A stretch of 11,337 nucleotides of DNA. Origin: Deltaproteobacteria bacterium (GTDB lineage Bacteria; Desulfobacterota; Binatia; UBA9968). A program made the position numbers and the translations under genes. Location of the stretch: assembly GCA_016184235.1 (NCBI GenBank), contig JACPDC010000234.1, forward strand, positions 1 to 11,337. Direction: 5' to 3'. Shown here piece by piece: positions 5,821 to 11,337 of the stretch (position 1 is the stretch's first letter; each line of letters begins with the position of its first letter). Below the pieces are notes generated by a model that saw nothing but the letters and a program-made list of their open reading frames with translations, did not search any database and was not told the DNA's origin.

Positions 5821-5864
5821 CAGGTATTTACCTGAACAAAATGCTCGATCCTTTCGTTTACCTG
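5821..5864. promoter_or_regulatory. CAGGTA repeats in the leader of the ECF sigma gene
   Basis: On the minus strand CAGGTAAA occurs twice, at 5857-5864 and 5827-5834, exactly 30 bases apart (about three helical turns). The second copy is the left half of a perfect 14-base palindrome, CAGGTA-AA-TACCTG turned (5821-5834). The first copy directly follows the proposed -10 element. The palindrome sits where a ribosome site would be. It could be an operator for a dimeric regulator or an RNA hairpin affecting translation of the sigma factor. No regulator can be named. Confidence 0.45.
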
Positions 5865-5895
5865 TTAGACGTCGGCGGGCGAGAAATATTAACAC
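5865..5895 (-). promoter_or_regulatory. Candidate autoregulated ECF sigma promoter
   Basis: On the minus strand GTGTTAA (5889-5895) and GACGTCTAA (5865-5873) are separated by exactly 15 bases, as in the element at 4291-4321. All 16 element bases are identical between the two sites and the spacers are unrelated. CGTCTAA resembles -10 elements read by ECF sigma factors. The expected transcript would start about 45 bases before the sigma ATG. Confidence 0.7.
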
Positions 5896-5899
5896 CACC

Positions 5900-6892
5900 C
5901 TAGATCTTGAACGCATCCAGGGTGTTTACCGCAAAGAGTTTTTCCAGATCCAGCTTCTGTTTGATCAACCCCTGCTCCAAGAGATAGGAATGCAGCGTCT
6001 CCAGCACAGGCCGGTTGGCGGCGTAGCCGTAGGGCCAGTAATCTCCGCCCATCAGCTGCCTGGTTTCCTCGTATTCGGCGTCGGTCCAGGGAAGACTGAT
6101 GCGCAGAACGTTGGTATCGTACAGCCGGCTAAAGCATCGATCCTTCGCCTCACAGAACGCCTTGAAGAGGCTCTGGGCCACCCACGGGTTCTCCGCGTAG
6201 ACGGGCATCCGTATCGCGATCACGTGCATGATGGGAAAGATCCCGGTGCGGCGGAAATAGTCCATCTCGACCCGTTTGAAGTCGGGAAAGAGCCTGCGCA
6301 CGCGCGGCGAGCCGCGCAGAAAGCAGCTCGGCATGCGCGGCGACATCAAGGCGTCGATCTCCCCGCTTTCGATCATCTCGTTGAGGGTCCTGTCCTGCGG
6401 GATCACATCCAGGCGGACGCCGCGCGGCAGCTCGAAATCGACCCGGTCCTTCCGCCCCGGCTGCTCCTCGCCCCCCTGCAGCCAGTGGATCTCCTCGGGA
6501 GCGACGCCGTATTCGTGCTGCAAGAGCCCGCGCAGCCAGACGGACGCCGTCATGGTGTACTCGGGCACTCCGACCCGCTTGCCGCGCAGATCTTCCGGCC
6601 GCTCGATGGTCGCGCCGGCATGAACGAAAATACAGCGGTGGCGGAAGGTGCGCGATGGAAACACCGGAATCGCCGCGAACGGGCGGCGCCCCTGGGACGC
6701 GGCGACCAGGAAGGCCCCCATCGAGAGCTCCGCCACGTCGAACTCTTCGAACTTGAGCATGCGCCAGAAAATCTCCTCAACCGGCAGCATGAGGTAATTC
6801 AAATCGATCCCCTCCGCCTTGACCGTCCCGTCGCGCAGCGCCCGGGTGCGGTCGTAATCCTCGCACGCCAGTGTTAATTTAATGTCAGCCAT
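5900..6892 (-). CDS. 4,5-dihydroxyphthalate-decarboxylase-like protein of periplasmic-binding fold
   Basis: A 330-residue protein resembling the Pht5/4,5-dihydroxyphthalate decarboxylase family, which has the two-lobed fold of ABC solute-binding proteins. Landmarks are KLTLACEDYDRTRALRDGTV (5-24), FDVAELSMGAFLVAASQG (51-68), the hinge segment DLRGKRVGVPEYTMTASVWLRGLL, the acidic loop IESGEIDALMSP, and a C-terminal TDAEYEETRQLMGGDYWPYG stretch typical of the family. There is no signal peptide, which fits a cytosolic enzyme rather than a transporter component, and no ABC permease is adjacent. Many members are annotated by similarity only, so decarboxylation of an aromatic acid is a hypothesis. 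It is the last gene of the run hyuA-hyuB-SDR-aldolase, 30 bases after the aldolase stop. A repeat hairpin fills much of that gap. Confidence 0.8.
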   Translation of the reverse strand: MADIKLTLACEDYDRTRALRDGTVKAEGIDLNYLMLPVEEIFWRMLKFEEFDVAELSMGAFLVAASQGRRPFAAIPVFPSRTFRHRCIFVHAGATIERPEDLRGKRVGVPEYTMTASVWLRGLLQHEYGVAPEEIHWLQGGEEQPGRKDRVDFELPRGVRLDVIPQDRTLNEMIESGEIDALMSPRMPSCFLRGSPRVRRLFPDFKRVEMDYFRRTGIFPIMHVIAIRMPVYAENPWVAQSLFKAFCEAKDRCFSRLYDTNVLRISLPWTDAEYEETRQLMGGDYWPYGYAANRPVLETLHSYLLEQGLIKQKLDLEKLFAVNTLDAFKI

Positions 6893-6901
6893 AGCACCTG
6901 T

Positions 6902-6970
6902 TTAGCTGTCAGCTCTCAGCAATCAGCCCTTAGATGGAAAACTAGAGGCTGAAACCTGACCGCTGACGGC
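6902..6970. repeat. 69-base heptamer inverted repeat at the aldolase 3' end
   Basis: Five 7-base units of pattern TYAGNNN run from 6902 to 6936, and three units of the opposite sense (SCTGANN) run from 6948. Bases 6905-6928 can pair with 6947-6970 (18 Watson-Crick pairs, one G-U, five mismatches out of 24), with TAG/CTA continuing inside. The element spans the end of the aldolase gene: it encodes the last 15 residues and supplies the TGA stop at 6923-6925. It then fills much of the 30-base gap to the next start codon. It has the same length and period-7 logic as the element at 8392-8460, but a different sequence. Confidence 0.7.
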
Positions 6971-7603
6971 TTCTTCGACTAGTTTTACATACGGCACGAC
7001 TCTTTGCGCCAGACCACGCTTCCCCTCTTTGGCCAACGCCTCTCTTAAGAAAGCGCTTCCTAACGACAGTCCTATCACGCCCGCGTCGATGTATTCCTTG
7101 ACGTTGGCCAGGCTCACGCCTCCCGAAACCACGAAGCGCGCGCCGGCAAAGGTGTTGGCTATCTGTCTTACAAAGCCCGGGCCTCCCAGACAATCCGCCG
7201 GGAAGAGCTTGACGAGATCCGGCCCGGCCCTCATCGCCGTGAGGATCTCTGTGGCCGTGCCCGCCCCGGGAACAGAGACGACATCGGCCTCGCGGCAGAT
7301 CGGGACCAGGCCCAACTCCAGTGTCGGCGATACGATAAAGCGCGCGCCGGCCGCTATGGCCTCCCTCGCCTGCTCCTTGGAAAGTACGGTGCCGGCGCCG
7401 ACGAAGAGGCCGCTCCGCTTCGCCAACTGACGGATCAGGCCGGCGGCGTCCGGGACGCTGAAAGTGATCTCGACGAACTTAACCCCCGCCTCCACCACCC
7501 CTTCTACCGTCTCAAGCGCCTCTTGAGAAGTCTTCGAGCGCACCACCGCTACCAAACGACGCCGCTCCATCTCCCGGATCAGTTCGGCCCTATCCACAGA
7601 CAC
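6923..7603 (-). CDS. eda: KDPG/KHG-type 2-keto-acid aldolase
   Basis: A 226-residue class I aldolase of the Eda family, which reversibly splits 2-keto-3-deoxy-6-phosphogluconate or 4-hydroxy-2-oxoglutarate into pyruvate plus an aldehyde. Seen: VEITF with the catalytic Glu E45, VGAGTVL (68-74), FIVSPTL (89-95), VPGAGTATEI (111-120), the Schiff-base lysine K132 in LVKLFPA, and VSGGVS near the C-terminal phosphate site. The Arg at E. coli position 49 is Ser here (ITFSVPDA), so the preferred substrate may differ from KDPG. The start is GTG at 7603, 6 bases after the SDR stop; the ribosome site is poor, and a second GTG two codons later is an alternative. The last 15 residues (AVSGQVSASSFPSKG) and the stop are encoded by a repeat element, extending the protein beyond the usual length of about 210 residues. 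Confidence 0.88.
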   Translation of the reverse strand: MSVDRAELIREMERRRLVAVVRSKTSQEALETVEGVVEAGVKFVEITFSVPDAAGLIRQLAKRSGLFVGAGTVLSKEQAREAIAAGARFIVSPTLELGLVPICREADVVSVPGAGTATEILTAMRAGPDLVKLFPADCLGGPGFVRQIANTFAGARFVVSGGVSLANVKEYIDAGVIGLSLGSAFLREALAKEGKRGLAQRVVPYVKLVEEAVSGQVSASSFPSKG

Positions 7604-7609
7604 CCCCGT

Positions 7610-8377
7610 CTATCCCAGACTCAAGCCGCCGTCCACGATCAGCGTCTGCCCGGTGACGAAGTCTCCGCCGGTCACCAGGCCGACGATGGCCGCGGCGACC
7701 TCCTCGGGTTTGGCGATGCGCTGGAGCGGGATTTGCCCGCTCGCCTTGGCGACGGCCCGCTTATACTCTTTTCCGTAATGCTCCTGCATCCACTTCGTGT
7801 CCGTGAAGGCCGGAGCTACGGCGTTGACGCGCACCTTGGGCGCCAGCGCCACGGCAAGCCCGCGGGTGAGATAGATCAACGCGGCCTTGGCCGTGCCATA
7901 GGCGAGAGAGGATATCGTCGCCGGCGCCACGATGCCCGAGATCGAAGAAACATTGACCACCATTCCCTGGCTCTTGGCGAGCAACGGCGCCGCGGCCCGG
8001 GCGCAGCGGAAGGCCCCCTTCACGTTGATATCCAAGATATCATCCCACATCGCGTCGGTGAGTCCCTCGAGATCGGCAACCTGCACCCAATGGGTCACGC
8101 CGGCGTTGTTCACCAACACGTCGAGCCGGCCGAACTGCCTTTCGACCTGCTGGATCATCCGGCGCACCTCGTCGTCGCTTTTCACGTCGGCGCGGATGCA
8201 GCGCGCCTCGGCGCCGGCGCCGCGCACCTCGGTCGCGAGCTGCGCCGCCTCTTTCTTGGAAGAGCGGTAGTTGATCACCACGGCCGCGGCGCCGGCCTGG
8301 GCCAGTCCGAGGACCGTCGCCCGCCCGATGCCTGTCGCCCCGCCGGTCACGAGAGCTACTCTGTCTGTCAGTTCCAT
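7610..8377 (-). CDS. Short-chain dehydrogenase/reductase (FabG-like SDR)
   Basis: A 255-residue classical SDR oxidoreductase that uses NAD(P)H to interconvert an alcohol and a ketone. The dinucleotide-binding motif TGGATGIG is at 11-18, NNAG at 90-93, and the catalytic set is N118, S145 (NVSSISG), Y160 and K164 (YGTAK). The C-terminus DFVTGQTLIVDGGLSLG is typical. The basic NYRSSKK after beta strand 2 suggests NADP(H) (inference). Only 6 bases separate its stop from the aldolase GTG, so the two are probably co-transcribed and act in one pathway, for example oxidation of a sugar acid to the keto acid split by the aldolase. Upstream lies the 69-base palindrome after hyuB; a short GAGG is very close to the ATG. 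Confidence 0.92.
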   Translation of the reverse strand: MELTDRVALVTGGATGIGRATVLGLAQAGAAAVVINYRSSKKEAAQLATEVRGAGAEARCIRADVKSDDEVRRMIQQVERQFGRLDVLVNNAGVTHWVQVADLEGLTDAMWDDILDINVKGAFRCARAAAPLLAKSQGMVVNVSSISGIVAPATISSLAYGTAKAALIYLTRGLAVALAPKVRVNAVAPAFTDTKWMQEHYGKEYKRAVAKASGQIPLQRIAKPEEVAAAIVGLVTGGDFVTGQTLIVDGGLSLG

Positions 8378-8391
8378 ATCCTCGTTTCACT

Positions 8392-8460
8392 CGGAATCTC
8401 AAATCTCAGATTTCACATCTCAGATCATCTGAAATTTGAGATCTGTCATCTGAGATTCCG
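8392..8460. repeat. 69-base near-perfect heptamer palindrome between hyuB and the SDR gene
   Basis: Centred on base 8426, the two 34-base arms give 28 Watson-Crick pairs, one G-T pair and five mismatches. The outer 10 bases (CGGAATCTCA / TGAGATTCCG) are perfect. The element is also a period-7 array: the left arm is made of NATYTCA units and the right arm of their complement TGARATN. It covers the end of hyuB, encoding its last residues RNLR and the TGA stop at 8446-8448. It stops 14 bases before the SDR start codon. As RNA it would form a long stem inside the presumed operon. No T tract follows, so intrinsic termination is not indicated. Confidence 0.85.
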
Positions 8461-10194
8461 CCGCAACGCGGCGGTGGCGGCGGCATCGATCACCCACTGC
8501 TCCGGCAAGCGCACCAGCTCGGCGCCGGTGCCGGTAAACCGCACCACCACGCCGTACTCCTTCGCCGCGGCCTCAGGGCTCACATAACCTTCGATCACAT
8601 CCCAGCGCACGCGCTCGGGATCGCGGCCAAGCGGCTCCCCGTAGCCCCCTCCTCCGGGAGTGTTGAGATGAACAACGCGATCGGCCGGCAGATCGACCAG
8701 CGATTTGGGATTGGGCCGCTCTCCGGTGCTGAGGATCAGCTCACCCGGCGCGCCCGCCATGCCGCGGAGCAGGCCGGGCGCCGGATATCGGCTGCGGTCC
8801 ACGATGCAGCTGACGCTCCACGCGCCGTCGCCCCGTCTGGCGAACTCGGTCTCCTGGCCGAGACCGCCGCGCCAGCTGCCGGGCCCGCCGGAATCGCGGC
8901 GCAGCTCGCGCCGCAGCATGACCACCGGCGAGAGGCTCTCGATCACCTCCGCGGGGACACCCGCCACCCCGCTGGGGAAACCCACGGCGCTAAGCCCGTC
9001 TTTGGCAGGCCGAGCGCCCGTGCCGCCGACCTGAAAGACCGTGATCGTAAAAGGCGGATCTTGCCCGCGCCAGACGCTCAACCAGATCGGGTCCGCGCCC
9101 GGCGCCATCAGCCGGCCGGGCAGGGCTTCCGCCAGGGCGGCAAAGATCGCGCTCGGGACGAAGTGGCCCACCGCCTGGCGGCTCGCCACCGGCGCGGGAT
9201 CGAGGGCGTTCAAGATGCTGCCCGGCGGCGCGGTCACGCGCACCGGGCGAAAGCTCCCCTCGTTATGCGGCACGTCGGGATAGATCGCCGCCTTGACCGC
9301 GAAGCTCGCGTAGGCGTGAGTGTAGTTCAGCACCACGTTGATGCCGCGCGCGCTCTGCGGCGATGAGCCGGAAAAATCGATGGCGATCTCGTCGCCCGCG
9401 ATGGCCACCCGGCAGCGGATCACGACCGGCTCCTCGAAGCCGTCGCTCCAGGTCTCGCTGTGCCACTCCCCGCTCGGCAGCTCGCGGATCTTGGCGCGCA
9501 CGGCGGCCTCGGAGCGGCAGATGATCTCCTCGGCCACCGGGTCGATGCTCTCCAGCCCGAATTCATCCATCGTTTCGAGCAGCGCCCGGCCGCCCGCGTC
9601 GTTGCAGGCCGCCTGGGCATGAAAATCTCCGACCACCTCGTCCGGCAGGCGCACGTTGGCGCGGATGATTTGCAGGAGGACGTTGTTCGGCTCGCCGCGC
9701 TCGAACAGCTTCATGATCGGGATGCGCAGACCCTCTTCGTAGACCTCTCGCGCCTCGGCGGAAAGGATGCGGCCGCCGATATCCGCGCTGTGGCAGGTGT
9801 TGGCGAACAGGGCCGCCAGGCGCCCGCCTCTGAAAACAGGAGTGGTGATCGTGATGTCGTTGATCTGCCCGGCGGTCATCCACGGATCGTTGGTGATGAG
9901 CACGTCGCCGGGAGAGAGCGTTTCCGCCGGAAACGCGGCGAGAAAATGGCGCATCGAGGTGGCCATGGCGTTGATGTGGCCGGGCGTCCCGCTCACCGAC
10001 TGGGCGATCATCCTCCCCTTGGTGTCGAACATCCCGCAGGCAAGGTCCTGGCTCTCGCGCACGATCGTGCTGAAGGCGGTGCGCATGAGCGCGTCCTGCT
10101 GCTCCGTCGCTACCGAGAGGAGGCGGTTCCAAATGACCTCGAGGGTCACGGGATCGATCGCCCGCCCTGAGCCTGATCGAAGGGCCTTACTCAT
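8446..10194 (-). CDS. hyuB: Hydantoinase B/oxoprolinase family subunit
   Basis: A 582-residue protein matching the N-methylhydantoinase B/5-oxoprolinase/acetone-carboxylase subunit family. With HyuA it carries out ATP-dependent opening of hydantoin or lactam rings, or related carboxylation. Seen: DPVTLEVIWNRL (14-25), FDTKGRMIAQS (56-66), NDPWMTAGQINDI (102-114), CHSADIGG (134-141), IDFSGSSPQSARG, and the C-terminal glycine loop HLNTPGGGGYGEPLGRDPERV. Length is normal. The ATG overlaps the hyuA stop by 8 bases (ATGAGTAA) and a GTGGAG lies upstream, so translation is coupled. Residues 4-12 before the conserved domain are encoded by a palindromic repeat (10164-10185), and the C-terminal RNLR by another (8392-8460). 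The exact substrate is unknown. Because the partner hyuA is broken here, activity is uncertain. Confidence 0.92.
   Translation of the reverse strand: MSKALRSGSGRAIDPVTLEVIWNRLLSVATEQQDALMRTAFSTIVRESQDLACGMFDTKGRMIAQSVSGTPGHINAMATSMRHFLAAFPAETLSPGDVLITNDPWMTAGQINDITITTPVFRGGRLAALFANTCHSADIGGRILSAEAREVYEEGLRIPIMKLFERGEPNNVLLQIIRANVRLPDEVVGDFHAQAACNDAGGRALLETMDEFGLESIDPVAEEIICRSEAAVRAKIRELPSGEWHSETWSDGFEEPVVIRCRVAIAGDEIAIDFSGSSPQSARGINVVLNYTHAYASFAVKAAIYPDVPHNEGSFRPVRVTAPPGSILNALDPAPVASRQAVGHFVPSAIFAALAEALPGRLMAPGADPIWLSVWRGQDPPFTITVFQVGGTGARPAKDGLSAVGFPSGVAGVPAEVIESLSPVVMLRRELRRDSGGPGSWRGGLGQETEFARRGDGAWSVSCIVDRSRYPAPGLLRGMAGAPGELILSTGERPNPKSLVDLPADRVVHLNTPGGGGYGEPLGRDPERVRWDVIEGYVSPEAAAKEYGVVVRFTGTGAELVRLPEQWVIDAAATAALRRNLR
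10164..10185. repeat. Palindromic repeat inside the 5' end of hyuB
   Basis: A 22-base sequence beginning GCCCTGAGCCTG and ending TCGAAGGGC, with GCCCT/AGGGC arms. It closely resembles the CCCTGAGC-TGTCGAAGGG motif that I recall as a highly repeated intergenic element in many environmental bacterial genomes (recollection, not checked). Here it is read in frame in hyuB, giving residues 4-10 (ALRSGSG), just before the conserved domain begins at about residue 14. Confidence 0.5.
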
Positions 10195-11337
10195 CGGCGA
10201 ACTCCACGACGACGTTGAGTCCTTCGTCGACCCGGCCGCGGCCGCGGGCGCCGACGATCAGGGTGGATTCGCGCTCTTCGATGATGGCCGGCCCGGTAAA
10301 CGTAAACCCCGGAGCCAAGGCGTAGCGGTCATACACCGGCGTCTCCATATAACGTCCGTGCTCGGGGAAATAGGCCGGGCGCGAGCCTTTGAGAGTTTTG
10401 CCGCGCGCGGCGGCGCCGGAGGGCAGATGAAAATCCATTTCCGCCTTGGGACCGCTGGCGATCACGCGCCAGTTGATCACCTCGATCGCGACATCCGGAC
10501 CCTCGCGGCCGTAGAGCGTCCTGTAGATCTCCTCAAAGGCGGCGTTGATCCGGGGCAGATGTTGCTCGCTCAAAACGCCGTCCGGCAGAGGGACGGAGAC
10601 CTCGTGGCCCTGGCCGACATAGCGCATGTCGGCGCTGCGCTGGTAGGAGATTCCCGCGGCAGAGAGACCGGAGCCCTCCAGCACGGTCCGCCCCTCTCCG
10701 GCCATCTCCCCAAGCAGAGTATTGACAAACTTCCAGTCCAAACTATCCAGACGGCTGTAGGCGCTGCGCACGAAGTCGAAGGCCAGCGGCGCCACCAGCA
10801 GCCCGAAGGTAGAGCCCACTCCCGCGCCGATCGGCGCGACCAGGCGCCGCGTTGGCCATGTTTTCGTTGACGATCTGGTGAATACCCCAGGCCGCCTGCT
10901 CGACGCTCAGCCCGAGCCGCCGCCCCACGCCGGCAAGCGCCCGGCGCGCCGCCTCCAGGTCGAGCCTCATCTTGCCGCCGAGAAAATAGCCGGGATCGAG
11001 ATAGCCCAGAATCAAGTCGGCATCGGTCACGGTCGGTTCGCTGCCGCCCCGGCCGTAGCAGACCGGCCCGGGATCGGCGCCGGCGCTCTCCGGACCGACC
11101 TTCAGCAATCCCAGCGCATCCACGCGGGCGATACTGCCGCCGCCGGCGCCGATCTCGATCATGTCGATCACGGGAATTTTTATCGGCAGCCCGCTGCCGC
11201 GCCTGAAGCGGTAGACCCGATCGACCTCGAACTCGTGTGCCTTCAAAGGATGGCCGCCCTCGACGGCGCAAAGCTTGGCGGTGGTCCCGCCCATGTCGAA
11301 AGAGAGCAGATCAAGGTAGCCGGCGAGCATGCCCTGA
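10187..11337 (-). pseudogene. hyuA: Hydantoinase A/oxoprolinase family subunit, partial and frameshifted
   Basis: The gene enters from the right edge; the frame is open at base 11336, so the first roughly 250-270 residues of the usual length of about 690 are outside. The first segment (11336 to about 10845) has SFDMGGTTAK (ATPase-type phosphate loop), RGSGLPIKIPVIDMIEIGAG, AGADPGPVCYGRGG, TVTDADLILGYLDP and VNENMANAA. Family sequence then resumes in another frame with RLVAPIGAGVGSTFGLLVAPLAFDFVRS and continues normally to the TAA at 10187-10189. Between the two about 40 residues are missing; in relatives this stretch carries the VAFGGAGPVHA motif. The junction lies at about 10842-10850. No single frame spans it. 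The stop overlaps the hyuB start. This is either true decay or an assembly error; the flanking sequence shows no other damage. Confidence 0.85.

Noticed and set aside
5990..6877. 295-codon open frame on the + strand
   Set aside because: Antisense of the dihydroxyphthalate-decarboxylase-like gene; composition typical of a shadow frame.
6871..6877. Third GTGTTAA box (plus strand)
   Set aside because: No GACGTCTAA follows at the required distance, and it lies in the coding start of the dihydroxyphthalate-decarboxylase-like gene.
6902..8460. CRISPR array
   Set aside because: The repeats are 7-base degenerate units without spacers, and no cas genes are present.
8392..8460. Intrinsic transcription terminator after hyuB
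   Set aside because: The stem is long and AT-rich with mismatches and no T run follows; the next gene starts only 14 bases later.
7523..8587. 354-codon open frame on the + strand
   Set aside because: Antisense of the aldolase, SDR and hyuB ends, running through the palindromic repeat; no domain, no start signal.
9767..10870. 367-codon open frame on the + strand
   Set aside because: Antisense of hyuB and hyuA; its length comes from high GC content.
10187..11337. hyuA as two separate genes
   Set aside because: The two frames are consecutive parts of one known protein with a missing conserved piece; the GTG start of the second frame lies within conserved sequence.

Overview
The window is GC-rich and gene-dense, with gaps mostly under 150 bases. 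It looks like a chromosomal stretch from an uncultured Gram-negative soil or subsurface bacterium. Secreted proteins with signal peptides, a membrane-anchored anti-sigma factor, a DUF3106-like protein, a hydantoinase A/B pair and a 4,5-dihydroxyphthalate-decarboxylase-like protein together suggest a deltaproteobacterial-type lineage (Binatia, Methylomirabilota or Rokubacteria-like). That placement is inference from gene content only. There is no phage, transposase, CRISPR, tRNA or rRNA signature.

Layout. Bases 2-670 (+) hold the C-terminal two thirds of a threonine aldolase. It runs convergently, with a 29-base overlap, into a heme-oxygenase-fold (PqqC/CADD-like) putative di-metal oxidase at 642-1391 (-). 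Bases 1509-2152 (+) hold an ABC transporter ATPase broken by an internal deletion plus frameshift. It overlaps by ATGA a secreted metallo-beta-lactamase-fold protein (2149-2937). A hairpin-rich convergent gap follows. Everything after it is on the minus strand.

Read in its own direction, the minus strand begins at the right edge with hyuA (cut by the window edge and broken by an internal deletion plus frameshift) and hyuB (hydantoinase/oxoprolinase). Next come a 69-base near-perfect palindrome, a short-chain dehydrogenase, a KDPG/KHG-type aldolase and a dihydroxyphthalate-decarboxylase-like protein of solute-binding fold. This could be one catabolic operon for a hydantoin- or lactam-like compound or a sugar acid; the substrate is not evident. 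A second minus-strand module then follows: ECF sigma factor, zinc-type anti-sigma factor, a DUF3106-like helical-repeat protein and a secreted glycine-zipper protein. Last is an NrtR-like Nudix/winged-helix regulator starting at TTG.

Main points for a second look. (1) The gap upstream of the sigma gene and the gap upstream of the glycine-zipper gene carry the same bipartite element, GTGTTAA-N15-GACGTCTAA, with identical 15-base spacing and unrelated spacer sequence. It is a strong candidate for the promoter read by this ECF sigma factor, implying autoregulation plus one downstream target. (2) Three intergenic junctions carry degenerate arrays with period 7. Two of these are 69-base inverted repeats that also encode the C-terminal residues and stop codon of the upstream gene (aldolase and hyuB). 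A further palindromic repeat encodes the N-terminal tail of HyuB. (3) Two unrelated genes (ABC ATPase, hyuA) each lack about 40 conserved codons at a frame-changing junction, from real gene decay or assembly error.
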